DNA of 5,378 bases from Actinomycetales bacterium (GTDB taxonomy: Bacteria > Actinomycetota > Actinomycetes > Actinomycetales > Microbacteriaceae): positions 1-5,378 of the forward strand of contig JAATFJ010000242.1 of the NCBI GenBank assembly GCA_015655255.1, read 5' to 3'. The stretch's first letter is position 1. Each line of letters starts with the position of its first letter. Position numbers and translations under genes: made by a program. The notes beneath the pieces were generated by a model that made no database searches, was not told the DNA's origin, and was given only the letters and a program-made list of their open reading frames with translations. Below are positions 1 through 5,378 of this stretch, one piece after another.

Positions 1-62
1 GCAACGGCTCCTTCGACCGCCTCACGGCGAGCGGATCCTTCCCAAACTGGCACACCTATAGC

Positions 63-65
63 TGA
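63..65 (+). other. In-frame TGA in the PAP2 active-site region
   Basis: This TGA is in the same frame as the PAP2 sequence on both sides: S-G-S-F-P before it, Y-Q-A-G-T and ATLLPE after it. PAP2 relatives normally have a glycine here (S-G-Y), and GGA to TGA is a single change. The surrounding bases 40-75 are also richer in A/T and use codons (CCA, TAT, GCT) uncommon in the rest of the gene. Confidence 0.8.
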
Positions 66-998
66 TACCAGGCTGGGACCATCCTCGCCACCCTCCTGCC
101 GGAGATGGCCGCGCCTATCCTCGCGCGCACCTCGGAGTACGGCGACAACCGCATCGTGCTCGGTTTCCACTACCCGCTCGACGTGATCGGCAGCCGGATG
201 ACCTCTCAGGCCACGGTGGCGCATCGCTGGGCGGACGAGGACTTCGCGGAGCTCCTGCAGGCCGCGCACGAGGAGATCGAGAGCGTCCTGCTCGCGGCCT
301 GCGAGGAGGCCGGATACGGGGACACCCTCACCGAGTGCGCCGGCGACTCCTACGACGGGATGACCGAGGCCGAGGACGTCTCGGTGTACACCGAGCGCCT
401 GAGCTACGGCTTCACACGCGTCGCGGAGGAGGGGCAGGAGATCGAGGTTCCCGCGGAGGCGTCCGCGCTGCTCATCACCGCCTTCCCCGACCTCACCGAT
501 GAGCAGCGCGCGCAGGTCCTCGCGCAGACGGCGATCGACTCCGGCTACCCCCTCGACCAGACCGCGGACGGGGAGGCAAGCTGGCAGCGCATCAACCTCG
601 CGGCGGCGATGACCGCCGACATCGTCGTCGACGCCGACGGGACGGTCACGGTCACGGGGTACGCCGACGAGACGGCGGCGAGCGTGTCGACGGCCGCGGC
701 GATCCAGGTGGCGGGGACGGAGATCGACGGCTTCGACTCCGCGACGCGCACCTACGTCGTCGACTGGCCCGCCGACGAGGAGCTGCCGGAGGTGTCGGCC
801 ACGGCCACGGAGTCCGGGTCCGTCGTGACGGTCAGCGGCTCGATGGCCGATACCCTGCTGCAGGGGATCTCGGCACGGCTCTTCTCCCGTGCGGCGGCGG
901 TCGCCGCCCCGGAGCGGACGATCGAGGTGACGTCGGCGAGCGGCGAGTTCACGACGTCCTATCGCGTGGTGTTCGCACTCACGGACGACGCGGATGGC

Positions 999-1148
999 AC
1001 GGATCCGGGAGATGGCGGCACGGATCCTGGAGATGGTGGTACCGATCCTGGTGATGGTGGTACGAACCCCGGCGATGGTGGCACCGATCCGGGTGACGGC
1101 GGCACGAACCCGGGTGACGGCGGCAGCACGAACCCCGGGGACGGCAAC
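999..1148 (+). repeat. 21-bp tandem repeat coding a TDPGDGG/TNPGDGG linker
   Basis: Six consecutive 21-bp units (999-1124) encode T-D/N-P-G-D-G-G. After one extra serine codon (1125-1127), a seventh unit (1128-1148) reads T-N-P-G-D-G-N. Units differ mostly at third positions (GGA/GGT/GGC, CCG/CCT/CCC), so the copies have diverged synonymously and the peptide has been held constant. This looks like a flexible wall-spanning spacer between the enzymatic part and the C-terminal anchor, which is typical for sortase substrates. D to N is the only repeated amino-acid change. Confidence 0.95.
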
Positions 1149-1259
1149 GGCGCGGCTCCCGACGCCGGAGGCAACGGGGGAACCGGTGCGAACGATGGTT
1201 CGGGCGTCGGCGGAGGCACCTCGGGCGCGACGACGCCCTCGTCGGCATCCGGAAGCGAC

Positions 1260-1343
1260 CTCGCGGTGACCGGCGGCGACGTGACGGCGGCGATCCTCTT
1301 CTCCGCCCTCGCTGCACTCCTGCTGGCGGGAGGCGCGGTCGTG
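1260..1343 (+). other. LAXTG-type cell-wall sorting signal
   Basis: LAVTG is encoded at 1260-1274. It is followed by GGD and a hydrophobic stretch (VTAAILFSALAALLLAGG, ending in AVV at 1335-1343). LAXTG is the motif known for class E sortases of high-GC actinobacteria, so the protein was evidently built to be linked to peptidoglycan. In the current frame the tail continues as RSCGRADRR and runs for 32 residues, unusually long for a sorting signal. In the frame with one octamer copy it would end LIVARRKHG and stop, a canonical short basic tail. Confidence 0.85.
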
Positions 1344-1360
1344 CGGTCGTGCGGTCGTGC
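1335..1360 (+). repeat. Octamer GCGGTCGT in three tandem copies, shifting the frame
   Basis: Perfect copies lie at 1335-1342, 1343-1350 and 1351-1358, followed by a partial GC. One copy gives A-V-V-L-I-V-A-R-R-K-H-G and stop at 1387-1389, an ideal sorting-signal end. Two copies give A-V-V-R-S-C and an immediate TGA. The three copies present give the long 32-residue tail ending at 1440-1442. The two extra units (16 bp) therefore probably arose by slippage or tandem duplication. Confidence 0.9.
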
Positions 1361-1408
1361 TGATCGTCGCCCGCCGCAAGCACGGCTGACGAGGGGCGAG
1401 GACGGAGG

Positions 1409-1454
1409 AAGGCGGGAGCCTCGGAGGGTGCGGTCCCTCTGAGGCTCCTTCCTT
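1409..1454. terminator. Strong hairpin between convergent genes, likely terminator
   Basis: Bases 1415-1428 pair with 1435-1448: 14 pairs with a single G-U wobble, and a 6-nt loop (1429-1434). The stem extends outward through a wobble and one mismatch to pair AAGG (1409-1412) with CCTT (1451-1454). A moderately T-rich stretch follows on the plus side (TTCCTTTCGCGTCTTTCGC). It sits just past the inferred original stop of the PAP2 gene (1387-1389) and before the stop of the converging gene (1473), so it may serve both directions. Confidence 0.8.
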
Positions 1455-1472
1455 TCGCGTCTTTCGCGAGAA

Positions 1473-2183
1473 TCAGTCAGTGATCTCCCGCGTGACCTTC
1501 TTCTCTAACACCTCGACGGCCTGGTCGGAGAGGGCGATGAGCCCGTCCAGCTCTTCGCGCACGCGCTGGTAGGCGAGATGGCGCTCCGCCGTGGTGGCCG
1601 ACTCGTCGACGGCGACGCGGAGGAGCTGCTGGGCGCGGTCGAGTCGCTTGCGCTCCTCCGCGCTAAAGGTGGAGTTGCGGAGGCGGCGCGCATCGCGCTC
1701 GGCGATGTCGAAGGCGACGGAGTAGTTGCCGACCGCCTCCAGATACTCGGCGATCTCCTGCTCGGAGACTTTCGCATCGGCGGAGGCAGGTCGCAGCGTG
1801 TCGGCGACCTTCTTCGCCCGGAGGAAAGTGGCCGTGAGCGGCTGACGGCCGTCGCTCATGGCGGGGAAGGCGATGAGCTTGGCGACATCGAGCTCGTAGT
1901 CGAGCCAGCGTCGGGTGATCTCGTCGTGCTCGGCGAGGAGGCGCGCGAGGATCGACGGCGCGGAGGCGGCGGCACCGACCGCCGGTGGGCGGGGCGCCCG
2001 GGCGGAGCTCTTCGCCGCCACGATCTCACCCTTCAGCCGGAGCTTCTCCATGCGGCGTTCATGACGGCGCTGCGAGGAGCGCTCCGCGGCCGCGGCGATG
2101 CCCTTGGTGCCGGCGGCGATCATCCCGCCCAGCGGGAACACGAGCCACCAAAAGTGCCCCGCCCAGTTCCAGAACTCGTGCAT
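1473..2183 (-). CDS. Membrane-tethered coiled-coil protein of unknown function
   Basis: I cannot assign a function to this 236-residue protein. The N-terminus carries one hydrophobic, tryptophan-rich segment (about residues 4-26, with FWNWAGHFWW and VFPLGGMIAAG), then a strongly basic stretch (about 38-52, RRHERRMEKLRLKGE) that should stay cytoplasmic. Next is an Ala/Pro-rich linker (about 58-78). The remaining 155 residues are charged and helical, with likely coiled coil (about 140-232). The tract RRWLDYELDVAKLIAFP (91-107) looks like a conserved core. ATG at 2181-2183 is the chosen start because it puts the hydrophobic segment at the very N-terminus. No good Shine-Dalgarno sequence precedes it, so a leaderless transcript is possible. 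It lies 88 bp after the DksA-like gene on the same strand and may be a separate unit. Its 3' end converges on the PAP2 gene. Leu226 uses a rare TTA codon. Confidence 0.85.
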   Translation of the reverse strand: MHEFWNWAGHFWWLVFPLGGMIAAGTKGIAAAAERSSQRRHERRMEKLRLKGEIVAAKSSARAPRPPAVGAAASAPSILARLLAEHDEITRRWLDYELDVAKLIAFPAMSDGRQPLTATFLRAKKVADTLRPASADAKVSEQEIAEYLEAVGNYSVAFDIAERDARRLRNSTFSAEERKRLDRAQQLLRVAVDESATTAERHLAYQRVREELDGLIALSDQAVEVLEKKVTREITD

Positions 2184-2192
2184 GATGCGTTC

Positions 2193-2198
2193 AGCCTA
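2193..2198 (-). promoter_or_regulatory. Possible -10 element (TAGGCT) of a leaderless transcript
   Basis: Read on the minus strand, TAGGCT fits the actinobacterial TANNNT -10 pattern and lies 9 nt before the ATG at 2183. There is no usable Shine-Dalgarno sequence between it and the start. No convincing -35 box is seen. This is a weak, position-based inference. Confidence 0.25.
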
Positions 2199-2271
2199 CT
2201 GGGGCGATTCCTCCGCGATCGTGCGGCAAATGACGGGCGAGGGGACGCAGGGGGGCGAGGGGATGCGCCGG

Positions 2272-2619
2272 CTAGCGGCCGCGGGCCTCGGCGCAGGCGA
2301 CGCAGTACTCGGCGAAGGGACGGGCTTCGAGGCGGGCGGCGGGGATGGGCTTCCCGCAGCCCGCGCAGATGCCGTAGGTTCCGTCCTCCACGCGCTGCTC
2401 CGCCTCGTCGATCCACGCGAGTTCCGCGCGGTCGGCGTCCGCGAGGCCGCGGAGACGCGACCATTCCGCGGACAGCGGCACACCCTCGGGGTCGTGCTCG
2501 TCGTCATCGTTCGCCGCCGCGCGCTCACGCACGAGGTCTGTGAGCGCGGCCTCCGTGGCACCCAGCCGCACGAGCGTGTCCCTGCGGAGGGCGTCGAGGA
2601 GGTGACGAGGATCGGGCAT
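2272..2619 (-). CDS. DksA/TraR-type C4 zinc-finger protein
   Basis: This 115-residue protein ends in a four-cysteine zinc finger: Cys85-x2-Cys88, a 17-residue spacer, then Cys106-x2-Cys109. It is preceded by DGTYGIC (80-85), which is typical of the DksA/TraR family. The N-terminal ~75 residues are charged and probably form the helical hairpin that, in DksA, reaches into the RNA polymerase secondary channel. An acidic patch (NDDDEHDPEG, 37-46) sits near where the hairpin tip would fall. Family members bind RNA polymerase and tune transcription, in some cases with ppGpp. Whether this short actinobacterial form does so is not known from sequence. ATG 2617-2619 lies 3 nt after the stop of the upstream membrane-protein gene, so the two are very likely co-transcribed and perhaps translationally coupled. 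The stop is TAG at 2272-2274. Confidence 0.9.
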   Translation of the reverse strand: MPDPRHLLDALRRDTLVRLGATEAALTDLVRERAAANDDDEHDPEGVPLSAEWSRLRGLADADRAELAWIDEAEQRVEDGTYGICAGCGKPIPAARLEARPFAEYCVACAEARGR

Positions 2620-2622
2620 TGC

Positions 2623-3165
2623 TCAGCGCTCTAAAGGATCGGCCGTGCGCAGCGTGGCCTTCGCGAAGGCGGTGCGCATCGCATCGGAGGTCGCGATGTC
2701 GCCGATCCCGATCATGAGGAGGGAGAACACGATCTGTTCGAGCACCATCCAGAACGGATAGAGCCCGGGGATCGCCGCGATGACGAGCGTCACGGTGGGG
2801 AAGATGCGCGAGAAGAGGCGCAGCCGCATGTACGCCCAATACCAGCCCTGCCCCGCGCGCAGCGCGAAGTACCCGAGTCCGAGGGTGAGCCCGAGGACGA
2901 CGATGCCGCGCATCCATACGGCGAGACCGTCGGGCGTTCCGCCGAGGAGATGGACCAGCGCGATGATGAGGGCGACGAGGCCGATGACGATCTCCGCGGT
3001 GAGGATCCAGCGGATCATCCGGAACCCGCGAGGGACGGCCGGCGCCGTAACCAACTCCGCGGGCGCCCGAAGATCGCGCTGGCGCCGCCCCGCGGCGATC
3101 CGGTCGAGGCGCCGGAGCAGCGCGGGGATGCCGCTGAGCGGCGACGCATCCTGGGGAGAGGGCAT
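2623..3165 (-). CDS. Four-helix membrane protein of unknown function
   Basis: This 180-residue protein has a basic, soluble N-terminal part (1-48, with LLRRLDRIAAGRRQRDLR). About four hydrophobic segments follow, near residues 52-74, 84-102, 121-139 and 139-157, and then a short charged cytoplasmic tail. GWYWAYMRLRLFSRIFP (107-123) between the second and third helices is a distinctive aromatic and basic stretch. I do not recognise the family. The frame stays open upstream to 3360, but those codons give a Cys/Arg/Pro-rich peptide unlike a protein and overlap the 44-codon gene. ATG 3163-3165 has GGGGAG 9 nt upstream and is preferred. Its TGA at 2623-2625 is followed after 3 nt by the DksA-like start, which suggests an operon. 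Leu178 is a rare TTA codon. A link between the two gene products is only inferred from their spacing. Confidence 0.85.
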   Translation of the reverse strand: MPSPQDASPLSGIPALLRRLDRIAAGRRQRDLRAPAELVTAPAVPRGFRMIRWILTAEIVIGLVALIIALVHLLGGTPDGLAVWMRGIVVLGLTLGLGYFALRAGQGWYWAYMRLRLFSRIFPTVTLVIAAIPGLYPFWMVLEQIVFSLLMIGIGDIATSDAMRTAFAKATLRTADPLER

Positions 3166-3174
3166 AGAACGATT

Positions 3175-3180
3175 CTCCCC
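3175..3180 (-). promoter_or_regulatory. Shine-Dalgarno site fixing the start at 3165
   Basis: On the minus strand this reads GGGGAG and lies 9 nt before the ATG at 3165. It separates the true 180-residue product from the longer, implausible open frame that begins at 3360. Confidence 0.7.
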
Positions 3181-3319
3181 GGTCCCCCGGACATGCGGGT
3201 CGTGGGCGGGCGGTGCCCCGCTGTTCCGGGCGATCGGGGCCTGCTCTTCGCCCTTTCGCCGTCGCACAAGACTGCACCGGGGTAGGGGCACTGCTCCTTT
3301 GCCCGGGCAGCGGAGCCTT

Positions 3320-3454
3320 CTAGGTGAACCGCAGCGTGAGCACCGTGGCGCCACCGCCACCGAGGATGAGGGCGACGATCACGACCCAGGAGACGATCCG
3401 CACGCGCCGCGTGCGCCGTTCTCCCAGATCCCCGTAGTCCTCTTCCTCGCTCAT
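3320..3454 (-). CDS. Small single-pass membrane protein, 44 residues
   Basis: This short frame starts at ATG 3452-3454 and stops at TAG 3320-3322. The protein opens with an acidic stretch (MSEEEDYGDLGE), followed by a basic block (RRTRRVR, 13-19). One hydrophobic helix follows (about residues 20-41, IVSWVVIVALILGGGG then ATVLTL), and it ends LRFT. The basic block before the helix predicts the N-terminus inside the cell. AGGAG on the minus strand at 3461-3465, spaced 6 nt from the ATG, gives a good ribosome-binding site, and codon third positions are strongly G/C. It lies 121 bp after purL on the same strand. It could be co-transcribed with purL or have its own promoter; I see no clear one. 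Function is unknown. The combination of binding site, codon use and sensible membrane topology makes it a real gene despite its size. Confidence 0.85.
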   Translation of the reverse strand: MSEEEDYGDLGERRTRRVRIVSWVVIVALILGGGGATVLTLRFT

Positions 3455-3485
3455 GCCCCTCTCCTCGCCTGCCTCTCGCTTCTGT

Positions 3486-3539
3486 GCCACTTTCCTGCAT
3501 AAGCGCCACCGATTGCGGGTGCAGGTGCAGAAAAGTGCC
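3486..3539. repeat. Imperfect inverted repeat between purL and the small ORF
   Basis: The 14-base arms at 3486-3499 and 3526-3539 pair at 12 of 14 positions (mismatches 3487/3538 and 3494/3531). Inside the loop, 3505-3510 and 3518-3522 can pair again with one bulged base, giving a nested hairpin. The element is clearly richer in A/T than the genes around it. On the minus strand it lies downstream of the purL stop and about 32 bases upstream of the small ORF start. It could be a terminator-like or processing structure for purL mRNA, a REP-like palindromic repeat, or a leader element. No T-run follows, so a classical terminator is not well supported. Confidence 0.6.
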
Positions 3540-3575
3540 GCAGACGAGGACTGAGTGCGGGGAGGGGAGAGCGGG

Positions 3576-5378
3576 TCATGCGCGGGCGGGCTCCGCGACG
3601 GTGGGGCCGAAGGCCGCGGGGAGGGTGGACTGGGAGACGGAGCGAAGCTCCTCTGCCGAGAGAGTGAAGACGTCCTGCACCTCGAGGGTGGAGCCCGTGT
3701 CCGTCACGCCGATGCGGAGCACCGGATAGTTCCGTCCCTCGCACAGGCCGCGGAACTTCACGTCCTCGTCGCGCGGGACGGTCACGATGACGCGGCCCGT
3801 CGACTCGGAGAAGAGCGCCGTCGCCGCGTCGATGCCGGAGATCTCGATGATCTCGTCGAGCCACACCCGCGCGCCGACGCCGAACCGCATGACGCCTTCG
3901 GCGAGCGCCTGACCGAGGCCGCCGGTGGACAGGTCGTGGGCCGAGGAGATGAGCCATTCGTCTCGTGCCGCGGAGAGGAGCCCGGCGAGGCGCTTCTCCG
4001 CCGCGAGGTCCACCTTCGGGGGGAGGCCGCCGAGGTGGTCGTGCACGACATCGGCCCACGCGGATCCGGAGAGCTCGGTCGAGGTCGTGCCGAGCAGGTA
4101 GATGTTCTGCCCCTCATCCTGCCAGCCCGAGGGGATGCGGCGGGAGACATCGTCGATGATGCCGAGGACGCCGATGAGCGGGGTCGGATGGATGGGCACG
4201 TCGCCCGTCTGGTTGTAGAAGGAGACGTTGCCGCCTGTGACGGGCGTGCCGAGGTCGAGACAGCCGTCGGCGATGCCGTCGATCGCCTGGCCGAACTGCC
4301 ACATCACCTCGGGGTTCTCCGGGGAGCCGAAGTTCAGGCAGTCGGTGATGGCCGTGGGGACGGCGCCGGTGACGGCGACGTTGCGGTAGGCCTCCGCGAG
4401 TGCCAACTGGGCACCCGCGTAGGGGTCGAGCTGGCAGTAGCGGCCGTTGGCGTCCGTCGCGATGGCGAAGCCGAGGCCGGACTCCTCGTCGACGCGGATC
4501 ATGCCCGCATCGTCGGGGAAGGAGAGGGCGGTGTTGCCGAGCACGTAGTAGTCGTACTGGTTGGTGATCCAGCGGGTATCGGCGAGGTTGGGGGAGGCGA
4601 GGAGCGTGAGGAACTGGGTCTTCAGCGCCTCCGGGCTGTTGTCCCGGGGGAGGCTCTCCGCGGCATCCGCCTGCAGCGCATCGATCCAGGTCGGGTAGGA
4701 GACCGGTCGATCGTAGACGGGGCCGTCGATCGCGACGGTGGAGGGGTCGACGTCGACGATGCGCTCTCCGCGCCAATCGATGACGAGGCGTCCGTCGCCC
4801 GTGACCTCGCCGAGCACGGAGGTCTCGACGTCCCACTTCGCGGTGACGGCGAGGAAGGCGTCGAGCTTCGCCGGGGAGACGATCGCCATCATGCGCTCCT
4901 GCGACTCCGACATGAGGATCTCCTCCGCCGTGAGGGAGGGATCGCGGAGGAGGACGTCGTCGAGGGAGACGCGCATGCCGGAGTTGCCGTTCGCGGCGAG
5001 CTCGCTCGTGGCGCAGGAGATGCCGGCGGCGCCGAGGTCCTGAATGGCCTCGACGAGCTCGGCGTTATAGAGCTCTAAACAGCACTCGATCAGGACTTTT
5101 TCCGCGAAGGGATCGCCCACCTGCACCGCGGGGCGCTTGGTCGGCCCGCCGTCGGCGAAGGTATCAGAGGCGAGGATCGAGGCGCCGCCGATGCCGTCGC
5201 CGCCCGTGCGCGCGCCGAACAGGACGACCTTGTTGCCCACGCCCGTGGCGTTGGCGAGCTTGATGTCCTCGTGGCGGAGGACGCCGACGGCGAGGGCGTT
5301 GACGAGGGGGTTGGCCTGGTAGACGGCGTCGAAGACGGTCTCCCCGCCGATGTTGGGGAGGCCGAGGCAGTTGCCGTA
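3576..5378 (-). CDS. purL: Phosphoribosylformylglycinamidine synthase subunit PurL, 5'-truncated by window
   Basis: PurL converts formylglycinamide ribonucleotide to the amidine using ATP and ammonia delivered by PurQ, with PurS as partner. This is the fourth step of cytoplasmic de novo purine synthesis. About 600 residues are visible. The frame continues to the window edge and begins in [15 protein letters not shown], so roughly the first 165-180 residues of a ~770-residue small-type PurL are missing. Conserved tracts appear in order: [13 protein letters not shown] (5170-5210 region), [23 protein letters not shown], then in the second half [29 protein letters not shown], and [16 protein letters not shown]. 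These fit the duplicated AIRS-type ATP-binding fold. The GTG at 5238-5240 is an internal valine (ATGVGNKV), not a start. The C-terminus is ordinary ([11 protein letters not shown], stop TGA at 3576-3578) and no glutaminase domain is fused, which agrees with the PurLQS type. No damage is seen. One rare TTA codon occurs at 5076-5078. Confidence 0.97.
   Translation of the reverse strand, partial: YGNCLGLPNIGGETVFDAVYQANPLVNALAVGVLRHEDIKLANATGVGNKVVLFGARTGGDGIGGASILASDTFADGGPTKRPAVQVGDPFAEKVLIECCLELYNAELVEAIQDLGAAGISCATSELAANGNSGMRVSLDDVLLRDPSLTAEEILMSESQERMMAIVSPAKLDAFLAVTAKWDVETSVLGEVTGDGRLVIDWRGERIVDVDPSTVAIDGPVYDRPVSYPTWIDALQADAAESLPRDNSPEALKTQFLTLLASPNLADTRWITNQYDYYVLGNTALSFPDDAGMIRVDEESGLGFAIATDANGRYCQLDPYAGAQLALAEAYRNVAVTGAVPTAITDCLNFGSPENPEVMWQFGQAIDGIADGCLDLGTPVTGGNVSFYNQTGDVPIHPTPLIGVLGIIDDVSRRIPSGWQDEGQNIYLLGTTSTELSGSAWADVVHDHLGGLPPKVDLAAEKRLAGLLSAARDEWLISSAHDLSTGGLGQALAEGVMRFGVGARVWLDEIIEISGIDAATALFSESTGRVIVTVPRDEDVKFRGLCEGRNYPVLRIGVTDTGSTLEVQDVFTLSAEELRSVSQSTLPAAFGPTVAEPARA

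Larger units (their letters stand above)
1..1442 (+). pseudogene. PAP2-family cell-wall-anchored phosphatase, 3' part, disrupted
   Basis: The reading frame enters from the left edge, so the 5' end and signal peptide are outside the window. PAP2 proteins are vanadium-haloperoxidase-like phosphatases acting outside the membrane. Motif 3 is visible at 150-182 (Arg at 150-152, five residues, His at 168-170, three residues, Asp at 180-182). Motif 2, usually P-S-G-H, reads F-P-N-W-H at 39-53, and TGA interrupts the frame at 63-65. The longest open stretch begins at ATG 105. That is a poor start: GGAG abuts the ATG with no spacing, and homologous-looking PAP2 sequence (ATLLPE) continues upstream. 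After the PAP2 domain come an Ig-like or cadherin-like beta-sandwich (about 700-975), a Gly/Asp/Pro-rich repeat linker, an LAVTG sorting motif and a hydrophobic helix. The C-terminus is frameshifted by an octamer repeat; the likely original stop is TGA 1387-1389. The family call is firm. Broken status could instead reflect sequencing error near a contig edge. Confidence 0.8.

Noticed and set aside
63..65. TGA at 63-65 as a recoded selenocysteine codon
   Set aside because: PAP2 proteins have glycine here and no selenocysteine use is known for the family. The neighbouring motif is also damaged and I see no convincing SECIS-like structure.
105..107. ATG 105 as the true start of the PAP2-family gene
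   Set aside because: The GGAG before it directly touches the ATG, and PAP2-like sequence continues upstream in the same frame, so it is an internal methionine of a longer, interrupted gene.
999..1148. Tandem repeats as a CRISPR-like array
   Set aside because: The units are contiguous 21-bp coding repeats with no spacers and stay in frame as a peptide linker.
1578..2543. 321-codon open frame on the plus strand
   Set aside because: It overlaps two better minus-strand genes, becomes extremely Arg/Gly-rich and has no recognisable domain, so it is a compositional shadow.
3215..3240. GCCCCG/CGGGGC hairpin as a terminator of the small ORF
   Set aside because: Only six pairs with a 14-nt loop and no T-run on either strand; it is likely a chance pairing in G/C-rich DNA.
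3166..3360. N-terminal extension of the four-helix membrane protein up to ATG 3360
   Set aside because: The extra 65 codons are Cys/Arg/Pro-rich, overlap the 44-codon gene, and lack the good ribosome-binding site found before ATG 3165.
3555..5078. Long open frame (507 codons) on the plus strand
   Set aside because: It is antisense to purL, whose conserved motifs are unmistakable. High-GC coding DNA commonly leaves the opposite strand open, and the translated product is a low-complexity Gly/Asp/Arg/Val-rich sequence.

Overview
This window reads as a piece of chromosome from a high-GC actinobacterium. Strong G/C preference at third codon positions, a class E-type LAXTG surface-anchoring motif and a small-type PurL (PurQ/PurS-dependent form) point to this group. 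My best guess is Microbacteriaceae, close to Microbacterium, judged from general family resemblance and not from a search.

Layout. On the plus strand, positions 1 to about 1442 hold the 3' part of a gene for a secreted, cell-wall-anchored PAP2-family phosphatase, and it looks broken. It has an in-frame TGA at 63-65 next to a damaged PAP2 catalytic motif. It also has a triplicated octamer at 1335-1358 that shifts the frame in the C-terminal sorting signal. A strong hairpin at 1409-1454 lies between this gene and the convergent minus-strand genes.

Everything else is on the minus strand, read from right to left. First comes the C-terminal ~600 codons of purL (5' end outside the window). Next is a 44-codon single-pass membrane protein, then a four-helix membrane protein of 180 residues. 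A 115-residue DksA/TraR-type zinc-finger protein starts 3 nt after that gene's stop. Last is a 236-residue membrane-tethered protein of unknown function. No gene-free stretch exceeds about 160 bases. The purL to small-ORF gap holds a long imperfect inverted repeat; the gap in front of the 180-residue gene shows only a weak palindrome.

How the genes work together. PurL is a housekeeping enzyme of purine synthesis. The membrane protein and DksA-like gene are almost certainly co-transcribed. Nothing ties the remaining genes to a shared pathway. I see no CRISPR array, tRNA, rRNA, insertion sequence or defence module. The most interesting content is the multiply damaged phosphatase gene with an octamer repeat in its anchor, and the structured intergenic element after purL.
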